Below, one piece after another: positions 20,959-31,085 of a stretch of 64,000 bases of DNA. The notes under the pieces were generated by a model. It made no database searches. It saw nothing but the letters and a program-made list of their open reading frames with translations, and was not told the origin of the DNA. The DNA lies in the NCBI GenBank assembly GCA_029851415.1, contig CM056742.1:12813736-12877735 (forward strand), given 5' to 3'. A program made the position numbers and the translations under genes. The first letter of the stretch is position 1. The number at the start of each line of letters is the position of its first letter. The DNA comes from Eretmocerus hayati. Lineage: Eukaryota; Arthropoda; Insecta; Hymenoptera; Aphelinidae.

Positions 20959-23309
20959 GAGGAAGGTTTTTTCTTTCGTTTCTGAAATTTTTTGGTGTAA
21001 TCTCATATGGAGTTTCAATCGTCCCTTTACAGCAAAGCTTTTTTTGCACACTTCGCAAAGGAAAGGTTTTTCACCCGTATGCGTTCTTGAATGTACTTTG
21101 AGCGTACATGCGTGTGAGAAACTTTTGTTGCATACATCACACGGGAAGGGTTTGACATTCCCATGCACAGTGTTTACGTGATTGACTAATACAGATCTGA
21201 GTAAAAAATTCTGTTTACAGATTTTGCAGGGAAAATTTTTTATGCCTTTGTGCTCTAAATTCATATGCGAGGTTAGATTCGATTTCATTCTGAAACCCCT
21301 CCCGCAAATATCGCATGAAAATGGTTTCTCACCAGTATGTATGCGCATGTGCTGTGTCCATTCAGGTTCCGATTGGAATCTTTTTCCACAAATTCCACAA
21401 GGCAACAGCCGTTGACGAGTATGCTTCATCAAATGATTCCTCAAATCATTTTTAAACGAGAAGTCTTTCTCGCAAATATCGCACTTGAATGGCTTGTAGC
21501 CTTCGTGCATCAATATGTGTAGACGCAAGTAATTCTTACTTTTCAGCACCTTGCCACATTTATCGCAAGTGAAACTCTGTCTGGCTAGTGTATGGGTCTT
21601 CTTATGCTGCTGGAATTCTATTCTATTTGTAAATATACTCCCACAAGTCTTGCACAAAAATTTTATCTCGCGGGGTAAATTATGTCGCATTATGTGCTTT
21701 TTCAAGGAATCTTTTCTGGCTATTGTTTTATCGCAAATGTTGCACTTGAACAGTTTTTCTCCTGTGTGGCTTCTCACATGTCGCACTAATAGATATTTAT
21801 CAACAAATTTCCTCCCATAATGGTCACAACAGTAGGGTTCCTCACCCTTGTGCTCGAATATATGTAAATCACGAGATACTCTGCGAAGAAAATCTTTGCC
21901 ACAGACGTCACACGAATGTACTTTTTTACAAGATTTTTTAGTGACGTGTACGTCCAGATCTGCCTGAGACAGGAATTCTTTATCGCACACATTGCATGAT
22001 AAGGGATTTCTCATCGAATGCAGCTTCATGTGTTTCTTCAAATAATCTTTGTAGGCATAGTTCTTGCCACAAACTTGACATGCAAATAGTCGCTCACCCG
22101 TATGCGTCTCCATGTGCCTTTTCAGTTTGTAAGAGCTAATGAAGCCCTTGTCACATACTTTGCACGGGAAGGGTTTATTCATCTCGTGCATTGTCTTGCA
22201 ATGCAATTCCAATTGATATTTGAAATTAAATCTCTTTCCACAAATCTCACACGCGGAATCTTCGATTTCTTTGTGTCGAATCATATGCCCTGCCAAGCCT
22301 TGTTTTACCTTGAACCTTTTCCCACAAATCTCGCATGAGAATTTTTTCACGTCGGTGTGTACACGTACATGTTGAGTCAACTTAGATTTCGTGTTGAATT
22401 TTTTACCACAATCATTGCAAGAGAAGAGATCCTGCCTGGTATGAAATCTCGAATGACGTTTATGGCTTATCTCATTAAAAAAAACTTTATCACACGCTTC
22501 GCAAGCATATTGCTTGCGATTGACTTCATGAACTTTCATGTGAGTAATTAAATTAAATTTTAGGCTGCAAACCTTACCACATGTATCACATTTGTAACAA
22601 AATTTTCTTGGATGACTTATGCCTCTATGTATTTTCAACTCTTTTTGATTCTCGAAGCCTTTACCACAAGTTCTGCAAGCTAATAAACCCTGATCTGTGT
22701 GACTACGCATATGAATGGACAAGAATATTTCACATCTGTAACTTTTTTTGCAAATGTCACATGAAAATGGTTTCTGACCGGTATGCAATCTTGCATGATC
22801 CATCAATTTTTCACGTGTGGTATAGTTTTTGCCACAATAGTTGCAAAGAAAAACCTTATTTTTTTCATGCATCGAAATGTGTTTCTCCAAAGAACTTTCC
22901 CATGTGAATTTTGCATTACAAAGTTTGCATGAGAAGACCTTACCTATGTGGCGACTTAGATGATCAGACAGCAACTGTTTTCTGATAAAACTTTCGTTGC
23001 AGATATCGCAATGGAAACGCTGGCGTACTATTGAATGCTTGGTTATGTGTACTGCTAACCGAGATCTGGTTGTGAAATTGACTCCACAAATGTCGCAGAT
23101 GAAGCATGTCCCTGCCTTATGAGCTCTGATATGAGCCACCAAATGTTTCTTGTTCCTGTATTTTTCTCCACATGTTGAACACGAGTACAATTTCTTGGAC
23201 ATGTGAATCTTCATGTGCATACCATATCTCGGTCTTGTCTTCAAATCTTTTTTGTAGATGGAGCAATGGAATTGCTGGCGATCGTCCAGTTCCGATTGGT
23301 CTTCATTAT
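20923..23309 (-). CDS. Zinc-finger gene A, terminal poly-C2H2 exon (frameshifted)
   Basis: The last exon starts after a CAACAG acceptor (AG ends at 23310) in phase 1 and encodes about 794 residues before a premature stop at 20923. It holds some 26 C2H2 fingers joined by mostly non-canonical linkers; TGEKP-type linkers appear only near the 3' part. Finger 0 reads HCSIYKKDLK, with the second Cys replaced by Tyr. Another finger (YCCDHYGRKF) has the same Cys-to-Tyr change. After KKSFAVKGRLKLHMRLH the frame enters a 7-nt deletion and ends in a short nonsense tail. It is probably a nuclear DNA-binding protein. Loss of the last seven fingers should alter its binding site. Expression is untested; it may be a young pseudogene. 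Confidence 0.85.
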
Positions 23310-23609
23310 CTGTTGGGATTATAAAATGAAAATAAATTTCAGTGGTCGTGGCTGCAAGAGGTCTCAGTAGAAATATAATGAATTGAATTCATGGAATTCA
23401 ATTTCTAATCTAGAACTGAAGAGACTGTTAGGAAGCAAAAATGACCTGGATGAGAGCAAAATTGTTCGTTTTTTCTGTAAAGAACAGAACGGACGAGACA
23501 TCTATGTACTTGGTTGGATCGCTGACTCTTAACTTCTTCTAGCGAGAACCTATGAGTCATCCTTTTTAATAGCGCCAACTTTTGGACCCAAGTTCAGGGA
23601 TTTTTTGTA

Positions 23610-24193
23610 ATAGACCGGGAGCTAGCTGACATTTTTTGGTAGTTATTCCTACCAGGACAGGCCATTAACTAATAAGTCATTGGTGGGGCGCAGAAGAAGA
23701 CTACGCAGTGACAGACGGGTGAGCGGTTCCGTTTTTGTGCGATTAATAAACAAACATATCGGATAATTCGATATTTCAGAATCATTTTCTACAGAGTAAT
23801 CCAACAATATTTCGTCGATTCAGTTGAAAAAAAGTCATCGCTGACTAGTTGGCATACTCATTTGACGATTCCTAGTGCCTGCCATACTCGATCGAAAATG
23901 TCAAAATTTTCAAATATTTAGAATCTTATTCTACAGTATGGCACTTTGATATTCGGATAGATTATCGACTTTTTTTCAACTGAATCGACGAAATATTGTT
24001 GGATTACTCTGTAGAAAATGATTCTGAAATATCGAATTATCCGCCATGTTTGTTTATTAATCGCACAAAAACGGATCGGCTCACCCGTCTGTCACTGCGT
24101 AGTCGTCTTCTGCGCCCCACCAATAACTTATTAGTTAATGGCCTGTCCTGGTAGGAATAACTACCAAAAAATGTCAGCTAGCTCCCGGTCTAT
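23610..24193. mobile_element. Near-perfect palindromic foldback, 584 bp
   Basis: The left arm starts ATAGACCGGGAGCTAGCTGA and the right arm ends with its reverse complement. The arms are about 250 bp and almost identical, meeting around a short centre near 23870-23930. There is no coding potential. Such a palindrome in an intron could extrude as a cruciform or form a long RNA hairpin. Confidence 0.8.
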
Positions 24194-24728
24194 AACTCTA
24201 GGTACACGTTATATATGACAGAGAATGCATGGTTTTCAGGCCTCAAAAGCGATACGTGTGGGTTTGGTGACCTATTTTCGTTTTCAAAGTTTGCAAGTAA
24301 ATATCGATTATTTCATCTTTCGATTGATTTTTCTCGCTACGGCGGGGGGGGGGGTGTTACCCATAGTCGATTGGTTTCGGCAAGAGAAACAGAATAGTAC
24401 ATGTATTGGTTCCAACGGACCAAAATTTGTTGAAGAGAATATTGGATTGAATAGGAAATTGAGTAAAACGTTCGCTATGACAAAAACAGCATTTTCTCTT
24501 AGGAGAAAACAGAAGGGCCTAAATCGGGCTTTTAGGGGCCCCAGGACCCATAGGGGGAGGGGAGCTTGAGGAAAGATACAAAATTAGTAACAAGGGCACC
24601 ACCAGATATTTGCGCACGCGAGTCACCGCAAGGAGTGTGCAAACGCCTCACTTACGCACAGTTTCATCGTTCAAAGTGCGAATAACTTAAGCGCAGGCAC
24701 TACCAACCTTTAATATGGGCACTTTGTA

Positions 24729-24861
24729 ATTCGCACTTTTATCCGATTCTCTTGCGATTTGGGCGAAACGACGAGAAGACGAACTCGAGTTAAATGATAA
24801 CAACACTCGTGTTCTCGTCGTGTCACCCAAATCGCAAGAGAATCGGACAAAAGTGCGAATA
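24729..24861. repeat. Inverted repeat (hairpin), 133 bp
   Basis: ATTCGCACTTTTATCCGATT at the left and its near reverse complement at the right, with ~50-bp arms around CGAGTTAAATGATAACAACACTCG. It lies inside intron 2 of gene A. Confidence 0.7.
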
Positions 24862-24969
24862 AATTTCAACGTGCACGGTGAGGTCACCTGTCTCCGTTTT
24901 GGCGATGGAATTTTGAAATTGTCGTTTTGTCTTTCATATACGTCGATCCCCGATCGCCTCAATTTCTAC

Positions 24970-25435
24970 AGATGATTGATGATGAATGAATTCTCTAATG
25001 ATAGACAGTGAATGAAATGACAGGTATGTTAATCAAATATTATTTTTACCTTACCCTCCTACTTAGAGACGAATCCGGATGCAACTGATGCACCCGGAGG
25101 CGACTCACGCGCGTGCAGAGACTTATCTCGAAGTAAGGGATCATTGGTGTTTACAATGAAATCAAAAATGATGAATGAGACGAATGAATGAATGAATGAA
25201 TGAATGATGTGTGGGATGAATGATAATGAATAAAATGACAGGAATGTTGATGGGATATGAATTTTCTCTCGCCCTCCTACTTCAAGACGAATCCAAACGC
25301 AACTGATGCAACTGGAGGCGACTTACGTGCGTTCAGGAAGACATTTCAAAGTATGCGATCATTTTATCCTTTATGATGGAGTGAATGGTGATGAATGAGA
25401 TGAATGAATGAATGAAAGCTGCTGTGTGGGATGGC
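24970..25435. repeat. Diverged ~230-bp tandem repeat with (GAAT)n
   Basis: Two units share CCTCCTACTT, GACGAATCC, GCAACTGATGCA and GGAGGCGACT. They are separated by GAATGAATGAATGAATGAAT at about 25185-25207. Non-coding, within intron 2 of gene A. Confidence 0.65.
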
Positions 25436-25589
25436 GCGAATTACATCCGGGCATTTGAATCTCAAAAACGCGACTTAGAGTGGAGCAAATACTAATAATA
25501 TTAGATCTGTCATATTCCCAGACGAATGAGAAGTATACGAACAAATACGAATATTTCCATGTCGGTATTCCCAGCGTTGCATGATCACG

Positions 25590-26245
25590 GTCTGATCGCG
25601 TACGCGAATACTCGATACTTGGTTAGCGTATGCGAACATCAATACTTTGGTTACCATACGCGATTCCAGCTGACCGAGTTCGATACGCGAATTCGCGTAC
25701 GCAAATATTCAAGATCTGGTTCTCGTACGCGAACATCCATACTTTAGTTGCCATACGCAAATCCAAAAGGACGAGTTCGATACGCGAATTCGCGTACGCG
25801 AATATTCAAGATCTGGTTAGCGTTCGCGAATATTCAAAATCTGGTTAGCGTACGCGAATATTCAAGATCTGGTTAGCGTACGCGAACATCCATACTTTGG
25901 TTGCCATTCGCGATTCCAGAAGAACGAGTTCGATACGCGAATTCGCGTACGCGAAACTTTAGACTTGGTTAGCGTACGCGAACATCCATACTTTGGTTAC
26001 CATACGCGATTCGAGTTCGATACGCGAATTCGCGTACGAGAATATTCAAGATCTAATTCTCGTACGCGATACGCGAGTCTCGGTAGTTTCTTCAGGTAGT
26101 TCCGTTCCGGTGTTCTGATTCGCGTACGCGAATAATGGCCCTCTCGATACGCGAACAAAAACGCTTTCGGCCCTAGTTCTCTAGGGAAATTCGCGTACGC
26201 GAATCCATAGTTCGCGTACGATAATTGGCTCCGCGTAGCCAGACC
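25590..26245. repeat. Satellite-like array of CGCGTACGCG palindromes
   Basis: The palindromic motif TTCGCGTACGCGAA (or its half) recurs more than fifteen times, interspersed with TTCAAGATCTGGTTAGCG and ACATCCATACTTTGGTT. It is GC-rich at CpG/TpA steps in an otherwise AT-rich region. Frames through it are repetitive artefacts. Confidence 0.75.
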
Positions 26246-26603
26246 GAAATTTAAAAGCGGTCGCAATTTCCAAATAAATGTCTAGAAAGCTTATCCATAG
26301 CCGTCAACACTCCAATGTCTTTTTTTATCGTTTATTGATTCATTACCAGTGACAATGGAGCTATTAGACCACAAAACGTCGGGTAGTTAGCTTTTCTGAA
26401 GCATTTATATTAATGAACAGTTTTCAACCAAGAAATGAATTATCAAGACAAAACTAGTCTGATACCCATTCTTCAAAGGGTTCCCACAGAAATGAGTGAA
26501 TTACAGGAGTGAATGTATTTCCGGAAACCTCGTAACAAGTTGCACATGGGATTTTTTTCTATTATTTTCAAGCTCAAGTAATGTCTAGCCAATGTTGACT
26601 CAC

Positions 26604-26765
26604 CTGAATCATGCGTCTTACGTGCAGAAGTTGACGAAGGCTTTGCTTCATTTGTTGTCGATAACTCATTTTTGTTGTTTTTGGGCGTAATTGGATTCAA
26701 CTTCGTGTTAACTTTCACTCCGTCACATCGAACCAACACGTTCTTCAGGACTTTTTGTCGGGCAT
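26604..26765 (-). CDS. Zinc-finger gene A, exon 2
   Basis: A 162-nt exon from acceptor TATTCAG to donor GTGAGT, phase 1 on both sides. It encodes 53 full codons with VLVRCDGVKVNTKLNP, then a Lys/Asn- and Ser/Thr-rich tail. The core VLVRCDGVK.NTK.NP is conserved in exon 2 of gene B (58729-58896), which supports real coding. Its donor phase fits the acceptor of the finger exon directly (forming an Asp codon). The domain family is not recognised. Confidence 0.8.
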
Positions 26766-27141
26766 CTGAATATTTAAAATTGTTCGAATTATTTCAACTT
26801 TGATCAGATATTTGCGGTTATTGCGAAAATAATCCATTGGTACAATATATTGATAGCATAGTTACGTGCTCATTGAAAAATACCTCGAAAAATACCGAAA
26901 GCGTGAGTTGGGATTCTTCGTGAATTTATTCAATTACGAATCAACTCCATACTTCAGAATAAATGAGTTTTTGATATTTATATCAGATCTTCTACCATCG
27001 TTAGACTTTGGGGGCTCAAAGTGTTTGATCGGAATATGTAAAACTTGCATTCCTCTCAAAAAACAAAGGGAATGAATTCCAAATAATCTTTGGCTAATAT
27101 TTTTAGTCCGCAGTAATGAGTAAAGATGGACAATAACTTAC
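26766..27141 (-). other. Intron 1 of zinc-finger gene A
   Basis: A 376-bp phase-1 intron. Its 3' part (around 26800-26880) aligns with the same part of intron 1 in gene B near 58930-59005, showing that the two genes share intronic ancestry. Confidence 0.7.
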
Positions 27142-27319
27142 CAACATGTGAAAATGTCATTGCTTGTTTTTTTTCAAGATAAAATGACTCCGTAAGATCA
27201 GGTGGTGGTTTAGAATTTTGATTTTCAACATCTAGTTTTTGCGTTCCTCGACATCCCACTAAAAACTCCGTGATTGACCTACACTTGAAGCCCAATTCTT
27301 TTCGTCTCAATCGCCTCAT
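27142..27319 (-). CDS. Zinc-finger gene A, exon 1 with start codon
   Basis: ATG at 27319 begins MRRLRRKELGFKCRSITEFL; 59 codons then a GTAAGT donor, phase 1. Exon 1 of gene B has the same pattern (MGRSRHKQLSFKCKSITDYL), and the bases before both ATGs match (AAATTAAAT.TCGT.ATG), which fixes the start. The basic N-terminus could be a nuclear-localisation signal. It is not a ZAD or KRAB domain. The module is unassigned. Confidence 0.8.
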
Positions 27320-28310
27320 AACGAGATTTAATTTTCTTACGCCGAGGCTGGAATCCGTTTAGTTTTGGGAGGCCTAAAACAAACAATACCATTTTGAATG
27401 AGTAGAAAATATAGGAAGAATATCAAACATAAAGCCGCTTTTTCCAAGACGAGACAGCTTGTGAATTGAAAGACACCGGAATACGAGTTACGGAATGGAA
27501 ACTCATTCATAAGATTCACAATAGCAGACTATATCAATTTCTGAAGATTTTGGCAAGAAATTATTCTTGAGATGCAGATTTTGTCCTGATTCTACTCACT
27601 TCAAATTGGACGGGAAGCTTTGCAAAATTTGCAAAACCGAACGCCCCATTGAACCACCTCACTCGCCAACCCTCTCTCTTCATTTTCGTTTCCCAAAGTT
27701 CTCCCAAAGTTGCGGGCAAGTTTGGAGAAATTGTCCGCAAGTTTGTACGCCACACTCGATCGTGAAGGCCAAGTTTGGTTTTTCATCTCTCAAAGTTTCC
27801 CCAAACTTGTGAGAAACTTTCAGGAAGTTATCCGTATGTTTGTACGCCAAACTTGATTGTTATGACCAAGTTTGGGGTTGTCTCATTTTTTAAGTTTGGG
27901 CCAATGTTTGGGAGGGGAATACATTTCCCAAACAAGAGCCAAACAAAATTATTTTCACTAATATATCTCACTACAATACTTATCGAGATGACCATAAATG
28001 GGCAAGTTGGGTGAACGTCCATGATTACCCTCATAGTTTATGAATACTTTTTGGATTTCATGCTCAAAATTGCTCAAGATCCGAGTTCTGTAATATCTAA
28101 AAACGCATTGCAAAGGTTTTGGAACGATAAATCAAAAGGGCTCAGGTACGTTGAAGTTAGCCGATCAAAAAATGTTGTCACTGGTTTCACTGAACGATAT
28201 TTCTTCGGTGATTCTGCAGCACTAAGAACGCAAGACTCACTCTTATCGGTCTGGTCAACGCAGAAATCATTTGGGGATAGTCCAAGAATGACTCATCTCT
28301 CATATTCTAA
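27320..28310. other. 5' flank of gene A with a two-copy tandem repeat
   Basis: Upstream sequence of gene A exon 1. At about 27670-27900 a ~97-bp unit containing TTTGTACGCCA and GACCAAGTTTGG occurs twice with divergence. No further gene was recognised. Confidence 0.5.
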
Positions 28311-29260
28311 TACCGTAAACCGCGGTGGATGTGGGCCATTTCTGACCTTCCACTGTGATTTTCTTGGTCTTACTCATACCAAAACATAATGTATGGGTTG
28401 TAAACATTTGAGTCTTGAGCTCAGCTATAAGATCCCGTTGTCAGATTTTGATTTTGACCCCACGGTTTTTCAAAAACTGCAAAAAACAGGGTGGACACAT
28501 TCACCCCGTCGACAGGGGTAAATGTGTCCACCTAATATGCTTCCCTTGCGTCTGAAGCACACAGCTCGTGAATTCAAGATTTTGAATGCATATCAAGATA
28601 CGTTATCCTACGTATTTTGACCCGCTGAACATGATCCTCGTGGTTTTAGAACGATACAATGCAACCTTGTGGTCATATGAACTAATTAGTCCACCTGTTA
28701 TTTAGAAAAAAATCGAAATTTGCAATAAATCTTCAAAAAATCACAATACGAGCTAGAATAGATCAATTTGAACGTTCAAGGTTGCATTTTCTTCGTTCTA
28801 TCACATACTTTTCAGAAAAAAATTGTTCGTTAGCCGTTGAGGCACTGGATTGATGTCAGAACTGTTTCTTCATAAAAACCTGTTTTTGCAATAATACTCG
28901 CTGTGTTGAGATCACGAGACAAGAAATTTTCCGTTGCGCGGGGTACCTCACCATAGTTTCCCAACGCAAAATCATCGTCTGAACACGATCACGTGGTTTA
29001 TTTCGAGGTAACGCGTCAAAATCCTCTGCTAGCCACAAAAAAACCTGTTTCTTGGGGACATTAATTTTCAGACTTCATTGAATAGCAAAAAAACTACTTT
29101 AGAGTCCATTTCCATGGGTCAAAGTGATTCATTTGGAAAGTAGAGATTTCAAGCTTTAAAATGATCCCGGGCAGGTTTCTGTAGGTGTTATATAGAAGCA
29201 AATATATGATGCTGACAATCTTTTTGGGGTAAGCGGACACATTCACCCCGGTTTACGGTA
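28311..29260. mobile_element. MITE-like element with TACCGTAAACCG ends
   Basis: Terminal inverted repeats TACCGTAAACCGCGGTGGAT (left) and CCCCGGTTTACGGTA (right) of about 23 bp, bounded by TA. An internal copy of the subterminal GTGGACACATTCACCCC motif lies at 28490-28535. There is no transposase frame. Confidence 0.65.
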
Positions 29261-29345
29261 CAGTAGAATCCGGTTATAACCAACTCCAAGGGACCGCCGA
29301 AAAATGTACGGTATATCCGAAGTTCCTTATATCCGGAGTTGGCAC
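29259..29345. mobile_element. Pogo-like transposon terminus (fragment)
   Basis: Begins TACAGTAGAATCCGGTTATA, like ends of pogo/Tigger elements, and contains a subterminal imperfect inverted copy (CCAACTCC ... GGAGTTGG). The other end was not found. Confidence 0.4.
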
Positions 29346-30632
29346 AAGGTGGTGATGACTTCTGAAATGGGAAAGATCAGTCCTGCTGATCTTTCTCATG
29401 TGTCTCAATACCTTCGGACATGAAGAAAATGATGTGTGCACAAGAACCAATCCATTCAAACTTCAATGAGTCAGCCTTGAGTTCTACATTTGGGATACAT
29501 GTGAAAAAAGTCATCTGACTCATTAGAGATAAAAAACCACAAATTAAAGTTTAAATTTGCTTCCTACTCTCGAAGCTATGGTTCTCTATCATATCCTCCA
29601 GCTTCAAATAGCGATAAGAAAAGAAGGACAGTATCGTGACTGATTTTTAATCAGCTGTTCCAACCATTACCACACCCAAACGAGTAAATACCGAGGTCAC
29701 TTACAAATTTCTCTTCTTGCACCCTCGATATTGGACCTTCCATTGGCCTATTCTGAGCTCTCTGCAATGCAAACCATTAGATTTGCTAAACGCTTTGATC
29801 CTAAAAATCCAAAAGTTGAGAATTGAGCATATGCTGACTTCTTTCATTCGTTTTGGCATATAGAATGATAATTTGTCATGATAAAAATGGAAAAGTATAG
29901 TCTCATTTTTCGACTGTGTTAACCCTATTTTGATTATTCCAGAAAACGGCGTTTGAGTGCGTGGAACTGACATACATGGAACTGACATTTCGCCTGAGAG
30001 ATCGCTTGCGAAAATAACGACGTTGACGTAAAAACTTCTTCGCACAGATTTCGTCTATTGACATCATACACTAATGAATAAAACTGTTTCCGCCGAGATA
30101 AATAGATTTTTCGCGTATTAACATAGTGCCCACGGAACTCACGAAGTTAATTACATGGCTAGTTTTCGGCTACAAATGTGTACATGCGGCACTTAAAATT
30201 TTGATTCTGGATCTATTTGCTCGCGCTGTCATTTGATTATTTGACATATTTCCTTGAAATTCTGCCCTGGACAAAGTGACCTAGAGTGAAATTAGGATAC
30301 GCTGAGCAGCATTTTGAAAAGATGTCTTATTTTTAGTGAAAATCCCTTTACAAAAAAAGAGATGCATGGCACGGGGTATTCCCAGCACTGTGGTCATGAA
30401 ACCTACGTAAAATAGTAGGTTCAATATTGTATTTCGAGAGAACAATTTGGGCGAACCCACTATATTGATCACCGTGACACTAGCACTAAGAGTATGCGTG
30501 GAACTCCAATCATAACAGTGCATGGACTTGACATTATGAACCTTAATTTTTAATAACAAAAAAGGTGACTCAACGGATCGACCTGAAACTTTGGTATCAA
30601 GTGTATTTCAATAGAATACGTGTGGAAAATTC
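29346..30632. other. Intergenic, nothing recognised
   Basis: About 1.3 kb of AT-rich sequence with only short unsupported frames on both strands. No repeat structure was seen. Confidence 0.5.
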
Positions 30633-30636
30633 TTAA

Positions 30637-31081
30637 CCTTCAGAGGACGAGGATTTTTTCCTATAAAATGACCAAAAATTTTCATGGAAATTTTCTCGTG
30701 AAATGTCTGTATGATGAATTCTATCCATCCGAAGTCCGTCCTGCGAGGGCAGAGAGCATTATGATTTTTTTTCCTTTTTTAGCCTCCAAGTCCGTATTTC
30801 GATGTTTTTCGATGCTCTAAATACGAGAAAAATAGTAAAAAAAATTTTTGAGTTGTCCTTGACCGTCAAAATTGCAATTTTCAAGGTCAAAATGATCATT
30901 TTACGCTTTCCAGCCTTATGTCATGTTAGGTCAGTGGAAGCCTTATGTGATGAGATGGAGTCTAATTGACTCCATATTTGGACTCAGAGACCCCAAAAAC
31001 CCCTGGAGAGCGCTATTACTATGCTCCCTGAAGCACTTGAGTAGTTGGGCCACTATAGTGGCCATCCCCGTCATCTAAAGG
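30637..31081. mobile_element. piggyBac-type MITE with TTAA duplication
   Basis: Flanked by TTAA on both sides (30633-30636 and 31082-31085). The terminal inverted repeats are CCTTCAGAGGACGAGGAT (left) and ATCCCCGTCATCTAAAGG (right). A TTAA target and a C-rich terminus are piggyBac hallmarks. At 445 bp and non-coding it is a MITE. A perfect palindrome GGCCACTATAGTGGCC lies near its right end. Confidence 0.8.
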
Positions 31082-31085
31082 TTAA

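Larger units (their letters stand above)
23310..26603 (-). other. Intron 2 of zinc-finger gene A
   Basis: A 3.3-kb phase-1 intron from the GTGAGT donor at 26603 to the CAACAG acceptor at 23310. It is filled with a foldback (23610-24193), a hairpin (24729-24861), a diverged ~230-bp tandem repeat with (GAAT)n (24970-25430) and a CGCGTACGCG satellite. The two exons present at this position in gene B were not found here. Confidence 0.7.

Noticed and set aside
20464..22907. Many plus-strand frames antisense to the zinc-finger exons
   Set aside because: Mirror images of the repetitive finger codons; they contain no independent domain.
26473..26739. 88-codon frame taken as a separate small gene
   Set aside because: It is exon 2 of gene A read through the donor into the intron; homology with gene B stops at the donor.
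28021..28389. 122-codon plus-strand frame
   Set aside because: Runs into the MITE that starts at 28311, so the frame is a composite of unrelated sequence.
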